From Heliophilum fasciatum (GTDB taxonomy: Bacteria > Bacillota > Desulfitobacteriia > Heliobacteriales > Heliobacteriaceae), in assembly GCF_004341395.1 (NCBI RefSeq), contig NZ_SLXT01000012.1:1-64000 (forward strand): a stretch of DNA of 64,000 nt, written 5' to 3'. The notes below the pieces were generated by a model. The model was given only the letters and a program-made list of their open reading frames with translations, was not told where the DNA came from and searched no databases. Made by a program: the position numbers and the translations under genes. This document shows positions 30,723 to 39,394 of the stretch, one piece after another (position 1 is the stretch's first letter; each line of letters starts with the position of its first letter).

Positions 30723-31033
30723 CTCCTTCCAAGCTCGAAGCGAAAAGCCCGTAGCAATTCATTTTCCATTTTAAGCCGTTTAATCACTTGTTCATTGTGC
30801 TCGGGATCGATTGGGGCATCTTTTCGCGGACGCCCCTTCTTTAATGGCTTAATTCCGGCCTCAACACGACGCATCTTTCTTCGTTGTCGTAGAAGTAGTT
30901 CTTTGACAGCCTTTTTGTTGCGGAATCCCAATTCCACACATATTTCCATATGTGTTTTCCCATCCATCTTCATTTGCACAGCTTTTTGGATTGTCGCTTC
31001 GTCAAAATGTTTAGCACCTTTTTGGCCGGCCAT
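30719..31033 (-). CDS. IS3-family transposase OrfA (HTH protein)
   Basis: About 104 residues from ATG 31033; GTG 31045 in frame gives 108. It has the HTH-type segment AVQMKMDGKTHMEICVELGF and a C-terminal leucine-heptad region (EHNEQVIKRLKMENELLRA), as expected of IS150-type OrfA, which binds the element ends and joins OrfB. Its AGGAGGTG site lies inside a perfect 15-bp hairpin (31043-31084), which should limit its translation from through-transcription. The gene is intact although orfB is not. Confidence 0.88.
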   Translation of the reverse strand: MAGQKGAKHFDEATIQKAVQMKMDGKTHMEICVELGFRNKKAVKELLLRQRRKMRRVEAGIKPLKKGRPRKDAPIDPEHNEQVIKRLKMENELLRAFRFELGRR

Positions 31034-31042
31034 AAATGAAAG

Positions 31043-31084
31043 CACCTCCTATGATAGCTTTTTAAAAATCTATCATAGGAGGTG
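31043..31084 (-). promoter_or_regulatory. Hairpin covering the OrfA ribosome-binding site
   Basis: Arms 31043-31057 and 31070-31084 are perfect 15-bp complements. The AGGAGGTG site that serves OrfA lies in the arm nearer the gene. A transcript entering from outside the element would fold and hide the site. Confidence 0.65.
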
Positions 31085-31150
31085 TTTTTGTTTCACTGTC
31101 CGATAAACGGGGTTCACATCACTGTTGCCCCCCAGTTGGAGGCAGCTTTT

Positions 31151-31195
31151 AAAAATACAGCCCTCGGACTCCAATAGTGGAAGTCGCAAGGGCTG
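31151..31195 (-). terminator. Probable terminator of the RND operon
   Basis: On the minus strand, CAGCCCT (31195-31189) and AGGGCTG (31164-31158) close an imperfect hairpin that also pairs internally at GACT/AGTC. It is followed by TATTTTTA. It lies about 150 bp after the permease stop. The rest of 31196-31348 shows nothing. Confidence 0.55.
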
Positions 31196-31348
31196 CTCCG
31201 TATGACCAAAGTATGCCAGAAACTTCGATATCCAATGTAACCGCCGTTTAGCGAACGATGCGTAGGGTGTTTGAGAGGTTGAGAGGATCCAATCCTACTT
31301 GACTTATATGATTAGCTTTCTCGATATCGAAAAGAATTTGAGACTCCA

Positions 31349-34300
31349 CTACGCCGACTTCTTCCTCATCATCAAATAATACAGCATCGGAATGATAAAT
31401 AACGTCAAAAACGTCGATGCAATCGTCCCGAAGATCAGCGATATTGCTAACCCTTGAAAGATCGGATCAAAGAGAATCACAAAAGCCCCCACCACAACGG
31501 CCGCTGCCGTCAGCACGATCGGCTGGGCACGGACGATGCCTGCTTCCACGACGGCTGGCCCGGGATCAACGCCTTCCTTCGTCCGCTGGTGCGCAAATTC
31601 CACAAGCAAGATGGAGTTCCGGACGATAATACCAGCTAAAGCGATGGCGCCGATAAACGAAGTGGCCGTGAAGAAAGAGCCGAGAAGCCAGTGACCGGGG
31701 ATGATACCAATCAGCGTCAGGGGAATCGGCGACATGATCAGTGCCGGCACGGAGAAGGATTGGAACCAGCCGACGATTAGGAGATACATAACCACCAGAC
31801 CGATGAGAAAGGCGGCACCGAGGTCACGGAAGACTTCGTAGGTGATCTGCCATTCACCATCCCATTTTAGCGAAGAAACATGGGTCAGCCAGGGTTGGGC
31901 CGTAAGGTTCTGCTCCAAAGGCTGGCCTTTTTCATTTTCGATCTGACCGATAGCATCCCACATGTCGATCATGCTGTAGACAGGTCCTTCGATTTTACCG
32001 GCCACATCGGCCATGACATAGGTAACGGGTTGCAAGTTTTTACGATGGAGCGACTTTTCGCGAGTTTTTTCCTCCACAGTGACCAGTTCAGACAGCGGGA
32101 CCATGGCACCGCTGGCACTGGGTAGGCGAATCTCTTGCAGCGCCGTCAGTGAACGCTGCGGCAGGGGATAGCGGAGAATAATCGGCACCGGCTCCAAGTC
32201 GGTGGTGGAGCGCAGGAGGCCGACGGTAGTGCCGCTGACGGCGGTTTGCAGTGTGCCGGTGATGTCCGCTTCGCTGATGCCGTGCAGATGGGCTTTGTCT
32301 TTGACCTTATAGGTGAGCTCTTTTTGGTCGTCTTCGACGTTCCAGTCTACATCGACGACACCGGGTGTTTGCTCAAAGATAGCTTTGACTTTGGCGGCTA
32401 CGGCGCGCTGAGATTCCGGCGTGGGGCCGTAGACTTCGGCCAGTAGCGGCGCCATTACCGGCGGTCCCGGCGGAATTTCGACAAGTTTGGCGTTGGCGTT
32501 AAAGGCTTGGGCGATGCGGTGCACTTCCGGGCGGATGCGCTTGGCGATATCGTGAGATTGCGCTTGCCGGTCTTTTTTGCCGATGAAGTTAACCTGAATG
32601 TCAGCTACGTTGCCGCCTTGCCGCAGGTAGTAGTGGCGGACGAGGCCGTTAAAGTTAAAGGGAGCACCGGTGCCGGCGTAGATCTGGTAGTTGGTGACTT
32701 CGTTGACCGTGCCCAGATAAGCGCCGATGGCTTGCGCGGCTTGTAAGGTGTTTTCCAGGGTGGTTCCTTCCGGGGTATCAATGATGATCTGTAGTTCGCT
32801 TTTGTTGTCAAAGGGAAGCATTTTCATGCCAACGTCTTTGGTGTAGACGAGGGCCATGGAAGCGATCAGAAGCACGGCGACACCGGCGAAAAAGCCCCAG
32901 CGCACCGACGGCCGGTAGAGCAGCTTTTCCATCACCCGGGTGTAGAGGCCGGCCGGACCGGAAGTATGTTTTTCTGGGTGGTGGGTGGTTGTATTTTCAG
33001 GGGGGTGGGCAGTTGAAACAGATGTCACAACAGGTGACGTGGTCCCAGGTTCATGCAGCGGTGTCATGTTTCCATTAGGCGTTTTCTGGGGGTTAAGGGA
33101 GGCGGTTTCTGGTTGGGCAACATTCAGAAAGGCGTTGGAATTGTGGGAGACTGTGTGACTCAGTTCGCCGTGAGTGGATTCACCGTGGTCATGCTCACTC
33201 TGTGTTGGGCCACCGTGCCCCTGTTTATCTTCGTGCTTCAAGAAGCGATAGGCAAACCAGGGAGTCACAATAAACGCAACGAGCAGGGAGAAAAACATGG
33301 CTACCGACGCGTTGATCGGAATCGGTGACATATAGGGCCCCATCATGCCGCCGACAAAAGCCATGGGCATGAGCACGGCGATGACCGTCAAGGTGGCCAG
33401 AATCGTCGGGTTGCCCACTTCATCGACAGCGCGGATGGCCGCATCGGCTGGCGAGAGGCCGGGGAATTTGCTTCGCATAGCGAACCAGCGGTGGATGTTT
33501 TCAACGACGACGATGGCGTCATCGACGAGGATGCCGATGGCAAAGATCAAGGCAAACAGCGTGACGCGGTTTAATGTATAGCCAAAAGATTGGGAGATGG
33601 CCAGGGCGATGGCCAAGGTGACGGGAACGGCGACGCCGATAACGAGGGACTCCCGCAGGCCGAGAAAAACGCCGATCAGGAGCACGACGGAGGCGGTGGC
33701 CAAGAGCAAGTGCTCGATCAACTCTGTCGCTTTTTCCGATGCCGTTTCGCCATAGTTGCGGGTGACCGTCATTTCCATGTCGCCGGTGATCACTTTGCCT
33801 TTGAGGTCTTCGACTTTTTTCAAAGCTGCTTCGGCGATGGTGGATGCGTTGGTGCCTTTTTGCTTGGCTACGGCAATGGTCACGGCGGGATAGATGCCGT
33901 CTTTTTGGCCCATCAAGACGTAGTTATCGACGTCGCCGGGGCCGTCGGTGATGGTGGCGATGTCGCGGAGAAAGACGGGTAAGCCGCTTTGGGTGCTGAT
34001 GACGAGGTTGCCTACATCGGAAGCGGTGGTAAAGACGCGGCCGGCGCGCAGCATGTATTCGTAGTTGTTTTGCTGCAGCGGGCCGGCGTCGGCGGCAAAG
34101 TTGGCCGATTGCAGGATTTGGCTAAGTTGACCGAGGGAAAGTTTGTAGGCTGCCAGGTGTTCCGGTCGGACGAGGACGCGCAGTTGGCGTGGTGAAGCGC
34201 CGTAAAGCTGTACGTCGGACACGTTGGGGACGGTGCGGATTTCGTCTTCCAAGACAGCAGCGACGCGCCGCAGGTCGTAGTCGCTGTGGGTTTTGCTCCA

Positions 34301-34936
34301 TAGGGTTAAGTTTAAGATCGACACATCGTCGACGGATTTGGGTTTGACCAGCGGTTGGGATACGCCAGGGGGCATCAGGTCCATGTTTGACATGACTTTG
34401 TTGTACAGTTGGACCATGGCATCTTCCGACTTAAAACCTACTTGAAAGCGGGCTGTGACGAGCGCGCGGCCGGGCATGGACGTGGAGTAAACATATTCGA
34501 CGCCTTTGATCTCGTAGAGCTTTTGTTCCAGCGGTTTGGTGACCCGCTCTTCGACTTCGGCTGCGCCGGCTGTTGGATAAGCGACGTGGACGTCGATCAT
34601 CGGTACGACGATCTGCGGTTCTTCTTCCCGTGGCGTCGTCAGTACGGCGAAAAGACCGAGCAGCAAAGAGGCGACGACGATGATCGGTGTTAATTTGGAG
34701 CGAAGGAAGAAAGCGGCGATTTTGCCGGAGAAGCCGATTGTCCGTGTGGAGTAGTTGATGTGGTTGGCATCATGGCTGGGATCTCCCGGGTCATCGTAAC
34801 GGGTGGTGGCCTGAACAGGGCGGAGCGCTTCTGGGTTATTGGCGGACGCTTCTAGGTTATCAACGGATGCCCCTAGGCTATTGGCGGAGCCCCCTGAGAG
34901 AGTGGAAACGACTTGATGATCTTGTGGTGTGCTCAT
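31349..34936 (-). CDS. RND-type efflux transporter permease subunit with His-rich central loop
   Basis: 1195 residues, longer than the usual 1020-1060. It has the RND pattern of twelve helices and two large extracytoplasmic loops. TM4 carries GILVDDAIVVVENIHRWF with the proton-relay Asp pair. The second half ends GIIVRNSILLVEFAHQR and IFGTIASTFLTLFIIPMLYY. The extra length is an N-terminal Ser/Asn-rich extension of about 70 residues and a loop of about 95 residues between the two halves containing about a dozen His. It is co-translated with the adaptor (4-bp overlap). No outer-membrane channel gene is adjacent. Substrate is unknown; the operator and loop suggest a metal or a sulfur/aldehyde-type stress. 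Confidence 0.92.
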   Translation of the reverse strand: MSTPQDHQVVSTLSGGSANSLGASVDNLEASANNPEALRPVQATTRYDDPGDPSHDANHINYSTRTIGFSGKIAAFFLRSKLTPIIVVASLLLGLFAVLTTPREEEPQIVVPMIDVHVAYPTAGAAEVEERVTKPLEQKLYEIKGVEYVYSTSMPGRALVTARFQVGFKSEDAMVQLYNKVMSNMDLMPPGVSQPLVKPKSVDDVSILNLTLWSKTHSDYDLRRVAAVLEDEIRTVPNVSDVQLYGASPRQLRVLVRPEHLAAYKLSLGQLSQILQSANFAADAGPLQQNNYEYMLRAGRVFTTASDVGNLVISTQSGLPVFLRDIATITDGPGDVDNYVLMGQKDGIYPAVTIAVAKQKGTNASTIAEAALKKVEDLKGKVITGDMEMTVTRNYGETASEKATELIEHLLLATASVVLLIGVFLGLRESLVIGVAVPVTLAIALAISQSFGYTLNRVTLFALIFAIGILVDDAIVVVENIHRWFAMRSKFPGLSPADAAIRAVDEVGNPTILATLTVIAVLMPMAFVGGMMGPYMSPIPINASVAMFFSLLVAFIVTPWFAYRFLKHEDKQGHGGPTQSEHDHGESTHGELSHTVSHNSNAFLNVAQPETASLNPQKTPNGNMTPLHEPGTTSPVVTSVSTAHPPENTTTHHPEKHTSGPAGLYTRVMEKLLYRPSVRWGFFAGVAVLLIASMALVYTKDVGMKMLPFDNKSELQIIIDTPEGTTLENTLQAAQAIGAYLGTVNEVTNYQIYAGTGAPFNFNGLVRHYYLRQGGNVADIQVNFIGKKDRQAQSHDIAKRIRPEVHRIAQAFNANAKLVEIPPGPPVMAPLLAEVYGPTPESQRAVAAKVKAIFEQTPGVVDVDWNVEDDQKELTYKVKDKAHLHGISEADITGTLQTAVSGTTVGLLRSTTDLEPVPIILRYPLPQRSLTALQEIRLPSASGAMVPLSELVTVEEKTREKSLHRKNLQPVTYVMADVAGKIEGPVYSMIDMWDAIGQIENEKGQPLEQNLTAQPWLTHVSSLKWDGEWQITYEVFRDLGAAFLIGLVVMYLLIVGWFQSFSVPALIMSPIPLTLIGIIPGHWLLGSFFTATSFIGAIALAGIIVRNSILLVEFAHQRTKEGVDPGPAVVEAGIVRAQPIVLTAAAVVVGAFVILFDPIFQGLAISLIFGTIASTFLTLFIIPMLYYLMMRKKSA

Positions 34937-36135
34937 TCTTGGACCACCACCTTTTGTCCGTCTGTGAGAGTGGCCTGCCCTTCGGTGATGATCTGTTCGC
35001 CCGGTTGTAGGCCGGCGATGACGTCATAACGGTCACCGACCGGTTCGCCGAGGCGCAGGAGGCGCAGGCGCGCCCGCGGTTCGGCTTGGTTGTCGATGAC
35101 GTAGACGCCGGTAAATTGCGACCATTTCACGACGGCGGAGGCGGGAATGGTCAGTTTGCTGGTGTTTTCGCCGGAGAAAGTGACGATGCCAAACATGCCG
35201 GGCTGGACTGGTTTATCGCCAGGCAAGGCGATTTTGACGAGGGCCGTGCGGCTGGCTGGATCGACGGTCGGTTGCACATCCAGGATGGTGCCGGTGAGGT
35301 TTTTGGCGATGGACTCGATGGTCACATCGACAGATTGCCCTTTTTGTAGTCGTGGGGCAAGCCGTTCGTCGACTTGGATGTGCAGGGCTAAAGGGGTTTT
35401 TTCCAGCGTCAGTAAGGGGGCACCAGGGGCGGCCATCGTGCCGGTGTCGATATGTTTTTTCGATACGACGGCGTTAAAAGGAGCGGTCAGTTGGGTGTAG
35501 CCGAGTTGGACATCAAGCTGGGTGACGCCGGCCGTGGCGCTTTGGATGGCAGCCTGCGCTTGTTGGACGACGGCTTTGGCTTGTTCCACTTGGGCTAGGG
35601 CGCTGTCGAGGGCCGTTTTGTCGCGGTCGCGATCGGCGGCGGTGACGGCGCCGCTGTTAAAAAGGGCTTGAGTGCGCGTCCAGGTGATCTGGGCGTTGTT
35701 GAGTTGTGCTTGTGCGCTGGCAAGGGCAGCTTGGGCGTTGGCCTGAGTGGCAACGGCGCTGTCAATTTGGCTGGAAGCGGCGGAGCGATTGGCGCTGATG
35801 TCACGGTTGTCGAGGCTGATCAGGGAGTCGCCCTGGCTTACCCGGTCACCTTCGCGGACGGAGACGGCTTGCACTTGGGCGAGCAGTTTGGACGTAAGCT
35901 GAATCGTTTCACTTCCTTTGACTACGCCATCAAAACGTAAGGATGCGGCTTGATTGGCCGGTTGGACGGCCAGCGTGCGAACGGTAGCGGCCGGGAGTTG
36001 ATCCGCCTTCGCTGCGCCGATTCCGGGTTCCACTTTGCTGTGCAAAGCACCGCTGAGCCAGAGAAGGAGGGCGCCGAGGGGGAGGATGATCAAGGCGCTT
36101 TTTTTGATAAGCGGTAGGCGGTTCACGGCAATCAC
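34933..36135 (-). CDS. RND efflux periplasmic adaptor (membrane fusion protein)
   Basis: 400 residues. A membrane anchor (SALIILPLGALLLWLSGAL) leads to the HlyD/AcrA layout: a lipoyl-like half (GDRVSQGDSLISLDNRD), a long Ala/Gln-rich alpha-helical hairpin (about 110-205, ATQANAQAALASAQAQLNNA), the returning lipoyl half (YTQLTAPFNAVVSKKHIDTG), a beta-barrel and a C-terminal domain ending LTDGQKVVVQE. It connects the permease to the outside or to an outer channel. It is first in the operon, 28 bases downstream of a strong promoter -10. Its stop overlaps the permease start. Confidence 0.93.
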   Translation of the reverse strand: MIAVNRLPLIKKSALIILPLGALLLWLSGALHSKVEPGIGAAKADQLPAATVRTLAVQPANQAASLRFDGVVKGSETIQLTSKLLAQVQAVSVREGDRVSQGDSLISLDNRDISANRSAASSQIDSAVATQANAQAALASAQAQLNNAQITWTRTQALFNSGAVTAADRDRDKTALDSALAQVEQAKAVVQQAQAAIQSATAGVTQLDVQLGYTQLTAPFNAVVSKKHIDTGTMAAPGAPLLTLEKTPLALHIQVDERLAPRLQKGQSVDVTIESIAKNLTGTILDVQPTVDPASRTALVKIALPGDKPVQPGMFGIVTFSGENTSKLTIPASAVVKWSQFTGVYVIDNQAEPRARLRLLRLGEPVGDRYDVIAGLQPGEQIITEGQATLTDGQKVVVQE

Positions 36136-36162
36136 CTTTCCTTTTTAAGGTTTTATGACTTG

Positions 36163-36191
36163 ATTTTACCCCCTAGGGGTATCTAGGTCAA
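36163..36191 (-). promoter_or_regulatory. Promoter of the RND operon with a CsoR-type palindrome in its spacer
   Basis: On the minus strand TTGACC (36191-36186) and TAAAAT (36168-36163) are exactly 17 bp apart. The spacer holds the palindrome CCCCTAGGGG (36170-36179) within TACCCCCTAGGGGTA (36167-36181). A-tract/C-tract palindromes of this shape are recognised by the CsoR/CstR/FrmR/RcnR repressor family. A second GGGGTAT half-site lies at about 36204. No csoR-like gene is in the window. Confidence 0.7.
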
Positions 36192-36348
36192 CGCTTTTTT
36201 TACGGGGTATACTTTGCGTAGGGCAGGAAGATGATGCCCGGTTTCCGGCGCGATAGGGTGCGATGACAGGGCGGGCGATTGATGGGCGATAAGGTGGGCA
36301 GTATAGCCTGTGTTTGGTGGACGATGGAACTGCCGATAACGAAGCTCC

Positions 36349-36377
36349 TTGTTTTGATTCACAATTATCGCTATAAT
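36349..36377 (+). promoter_or_regulatory. Promoter of the second glycan operon
   Basis: TTGTTT (36349-36354) and a perfect TATAAT (36372-36377) are 17 bp apart. The transcript would start near 36384, just before the GGGGGAG of the gene at 36409. It is divergent from the RND promoter. Confidence 0.7.
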
Positions 36378-36408
36378 AGACGTGATTATGAAGGATGGGG
36401 GAGAAGCG

Positions 36409-37797
36409 ATGTCCAGGCCGATCCGTGTATTGCACATCATTGGCGGAGGGGAAATCGGTGGCGCCGAGATTCACATCCTGGACTTAGCTCGCCATCTGGA
36501 CCCTGCTGAAGTGGAACTGCACTTGTGTTGTTTGTTTCCGGAGCCGCTGTTGCAGCGTGCCCGGTTATTAGGGATTCCGGCGACGGCGGTGCCGATGCGA
36601 AGCAAGGTCGATGTGACCAGTTGGTGGCATGTGCTGCAGACGGTCATGCGCATTCAGCCGGATTTGGTACATACCCATGGGGTACGGGCGAATCTGCTGG
36701 GGCGGTTGGCGGCAAAAGTGGCCGGTGTACCCTGTACGGTAACGACGGTGCACAGTGTATTGGAATTTGACTATCCTGATGCGGCGACGCGGTGGTTTAA
36801 CACGTGGTCGGAACGGATTACGGCGCCGCTGACGGATCGTTTTATTGTTGTGGCGGAGTTTTTGAAAGCGTACTTGGTCAAGCAGGGGATTGCCCCGGCA
36901 AAGATCACCGTGATTCATAACGGTATCGATGAAGCAAAGTTTTTGCCGCGCTTTTGGGCGGAAAAAAATGCACTGGCTCTGGGAACCGATAACAAGGGAG
37001 CGGCGCCGACCGCAGCCCTGCCCATGACGATGGAACGGACGAAGATCACCGAATCGCCCGCGGAAGGGGAACTGACCGAAGTGGCGGGGCTTCTGGAGAC
37101 GGCTGAACTGGCTGAGGCTGCATCATTGCCGGAAGCATCGGAAATGACCCAGGAAGAGTGGCGTTTTTTGCGGCGTCGTGGCGTCCGCCAGATGCTCGGT
37201 ATCGATGACCAGGTGCCGGTTGTCGGTATGGTCGGTCGTTTTCATACGGTCAAAGGACATTCGATCTTAGTCACTGCGGCGCGGGAGATTTTGAAAATCG
37301 ATCGGCGCGTCGTTTTTTTGCTGATCGGCGACGGGAACTTGCGTCCGGAAATTCAGGCGCAGGTGGAACTGGACGGCATGACGGATAACTTTGTTTTCAC
37401 GGGGTTTCGGGAAGATGTGGCTGATTTGTACTGGGCCATGGACATCCTGGCATTGCCGTCCCTGTCGGAAGGTCTGTGCTTGACTTTGATGGAAGGGATG
37501 CTTTGTGCTTGCCCGCCGGTCGCGACCGGTGTGGGCGGCAATCCGGAGATTGTAAGTCACGAGAAAAACGGCTTGATTGTGCCGTCGGGGGATGCGCTGG
37601 GACTGGCGGCGGCGCTGTTACGATTGATTCAAAATCCGCAGGAAGCGTTGCGGCTGGGTCAATGTGCGCGCAAGACGATTTTGGAACGTTTTGCTGTGCG
37701 GCGTACGGCGGAACGAACGGCGGCGCTGTACCGTCAATTGGCGCAGGGCAAGCGAAACAACGCAAGTGATGCAGAGATGGAAGGCAACAGCGAATGA
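36409..37797 (+). CDS. Glycosyltransferase family 4 protein with an internal low-complexity insert
   Basis: About 462 residues. GT-B fold with the N-terminal IGGGEIGGAEIHILDLARHL and HTHGVRANLLGRLAAKVAGV, and the donor site PSLSEGLCLTLMEGMLCACP with the E-x7-type pair in the C-terminal half. Between the two halves, about residues 180-250, is an Ala/Glu/Thr-rich insert (AEGELTEVAGLLETAELAEA) unusual for the family. ATG 36409 has GGGGGAG; GTG 36382 would precede the predicted transcription start. The next gene, murJ, begins 17 bp on. The acceptor is probably a lipid-linked envelope precursor. Confidence 0.9.
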   Translation: MSRPIRVLHIIGGGEIGGAEIHILDLARHLDPAEVELHLCCLFPEPLLQRARLLGIPATAVPMRSKVDVTSWWHVLQTVMRIQPDLVHTHGVRANLLGRLAAKVAGVPCTVTTVHSVLEFDYPDAATRWFNTWSERITAPLTDRFIVVAEFLKAYLVKQGIAPAKITVIHNGIDEAKFLPRFWAEKNALALGTDNKGAAPTAALPMTMERTKITESPAEGELTEVAGLLETAELAEAASLPEASEMTQEEWRFLRRRGVRQMLGIDDQVPVVGMVGRFHTVKGHSILVTAAREILKIDRRVVFLLIGDGNLRPEIQAQVELDGMTDNFVFTGFREDVADLYWAMDILALPSLSEGLCLTLMEGMLCACPPVATGVGGNPEIVSHEKNGLIVPSGDALGLAAALLRLIQNPQEALRLGQCARKTILERFAVRRTAERTAALYRQLAQGKRNNASDAEMEGNSE

Positions 37798-37830
37798 CGA
37801 GAGGCAACTGCGAATGACGAAGGGCAATCG
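37783..37830 (+). repeat. 20-bp tandem duplication at the GT4/murJ junction
   Basis: GCGAATGACGAGAGGCAACT and GCGAATGACGAAGGGCAATC are adjacent near-copies (from about 37790). The first copy holds the GT4 stop as ATGA, with an ATG that opens only an eight-codon frame. The second copy holds the murJ start. Confidence 0.7.
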
Positions 37831-39394
37831 AATTGCCAAAGCGGCAGCACTGATCATGATCGTGACTTTGGCGGGACGCTTTCTGGGCTTTATCCGGGAG
37901 ATGTTGACAGCGCGGCATTTTCCGGTGGAGTTAGTGGACTCCTATGTAGTCGCCTATACGTTGCCGAATATTTTTGGCATCACCATGACTGGCGCGTTTA
38001 TGGCGGCTTTTATTCCTACGTTTACCCAGTTGATGGAGCAAGGGGACCGTGAACGGGCGTGGCGTTTGGCGCTGACCGTGTTTAATGCGGTAGTCTTGCT
38101 TTTTGCTGTGCTTGTCGGGCTGGGCATGGTTTTTGCACCGACGGTGGTGGACTGGATCGCGCCGGGGTTTGCCAATGAGCGGTCGCCGGAAACGGTGCAT
38201 CTGACGGTTGAACTGATGCGCATCATGTTCCCGACGTTGCTGTTTGCGTCGGTTGGGGGCATCACGATGGGTGTCTTGAATTCGTTGGACCACTTTTTGA
38301 TGCCGTCGCTCGGTCCTTTGGCGGCGTCGCTGACGGTGGTGGCGGCGATTCTTTTTGTGTCGCCGTCCATGGGCATCTATGCGCTGGCGGCAGGGACGCT
38401 GGTGGGGCTTTTTTTGCAGACGGCGGTGCAGATACCGGCGATGATCAAAAAGGGTTTTCGTTACCGCTGGCTACTTGATCTAAATGATCCGCTGGTGCGG
38501 CAAGTGGGTGTACTGGTCATTCCTGTGCTGATCGGTGTGGGCATTGGGCAAGTCAATATTTTAATTGATCGCAACTTGGCTTCCGGCTTGCCGGCGGGCA
38601 GTGTGTCGATGCTTAATTTTGCCAATCAGGTCTATCAACTGCCGATGGGGATCATCGTGCAGGCCATTTCGGTGCCGATTTTTCCGGCTTTTTCGGCGTT
38701 GGCGGCGCAGAAGGATATGCCGGGGCTGCACCGGACGGTGGGGCGGGGTACCAATTACTACTCGCTGTTGTTGATTCCGATGACGGCGGGGTTGATGGTT
38801 CTGGCGGTGCCGACAACGCGGATTATTTTTGAACGGGGCGCGTTTACGCCGGAAAATACGGTGGGTACGGCGGTTGCGCTTTTTTGGTATGCTTTGGGGT
38901 TGCTGCCGGCGGGGATGCGCGATTTGTATACGCGGGTTTTTTATGCGCTGCAGGATACTAAAACGCCGGTTAAAATCGGGGCGCTTTGTGTGGGCGTACA
39001 TATTGCCCTGAACTTGGCGTTGATCGATTCGATGGGGCACGGCGGGCTGGCTTTGGCGACGTCGCTTTCGGCGCTGCTGAACATGGTGATTCTGGGATGG
39101 ATTTTATATCGCCGTACGGGCGGTTGGAATGTGGGTTCGCAGTTGATCATTGGTGCGAAGGCGTTGGTGGCGTCGCTGGTGATGGCGGCTGTGGTCTGGG
39201 AAGTCAATCAGTATTTGCAGCTTTGGCTGGGGGCGCGCCGGGGGATTTTGGAACTGTTGTCGCTGTCGGGGTCGATTGCGACGGGGGTAGTGGTGTATGG
39301 GGTGATGATCTGGCTGTTGCGCATTGATGAAGTGGGCTTGCTGCTGGATATGGTGAAAGCGAAATGGCGCGCTCGGTTTGGTGGGGCGGCGTAG
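37814..39394 (+). CDS. murJ: Lipid II flippase / murein biosynthesis integral membrane protein
   Basis: 526 residues with about 14 hydrophobic helices. The MurJ/MviN signature is clear: KAAALIMIVTLAGRFLGFIREMLTARHFP at the N-terminus (positions 13-41), then VAYTLPNIFGITMTGAFMAA, and LASGLPAGSVSMLNFANQVY and QLPMGIIVQAISVPIFPAFS in the middle. It flips undecaprenyl-linked precursors across the membrane; in a glycan operon it may serve peptidoglycan or another lipid-linked product. I chose ATG 37814; an earlier in-frame ATG lies inside the GT4 gene. The stop codon is inside the first unit of a 36-bp tandem repeat. Confidence 0.93.
   Translation: MTKGNRIAKAAALIMIVTLAGRFLGFIREMLTARHFPVELVDSYVVAYTLPNIFGITMTGAFMAAFIPTFTQLMEQGDRERAWRLALTVFNAVVLLFAVLVGLGMVFAPTVVDWIAPGFANERSPETVHLTVELMRIMFPTLLFASVGGITMGVLNSLDHFLMPSLGPLAASLTVVAAILFVSPSMGIYALAAGTLVGLFLQTAVQIPAMIKKGFRYRWLLDLNDPLVRQVGVLVIPVLIGVGIGQVNILIDRNLASGLPAGSVSMLNFANQVYQLPMGIIVQAISVPIFPAFSALAAQKDMPGLHRTVGRGTNYYSLLLIPMTAGLMVLAVPTTRIIFERGAFTPENTVGTAVALFWYALGLLPAGMRDLYTRVFYALQDTKTPVKIGALCVGVHIALNLALIDSMGHGGLALATSLSALLNMVILGWILYRRTGGWNVGSQLIIGAKALVASLVMAAVVWEVNQYLQLWLGARRGILELLSLSGSIATGVVVYGVMIWLLRIDEVGLLLDMVKAKWRARFGGAA

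Larger units (their letters stand above)
29803..31118 (-). mobile_element. IS3-family (IS150-like) insertion sequence, inactivated
   Basis: About 1.3 kb bounded by imperfect inverted ends: left TGTGAAC...CCCCGTTAATCGGACA from 29803, and right end, read inward, TGTGAACCCCGTTTATCGGACA from 31118. Each is followed inward by an AAAAACACC block. It carries orfA and a frameshifted orfB on the minus strand, in the usual IS3 order. No convincing target-site duplication is visible at the edges. orfB is broken, so the copy should not move by itself. Confidence 0.8.

Noticed and set aside
30795-31106. 103-residue plus-strand frame
   Set aside because: It is antisense to OrfA of the IS3 element and contains its complement only.
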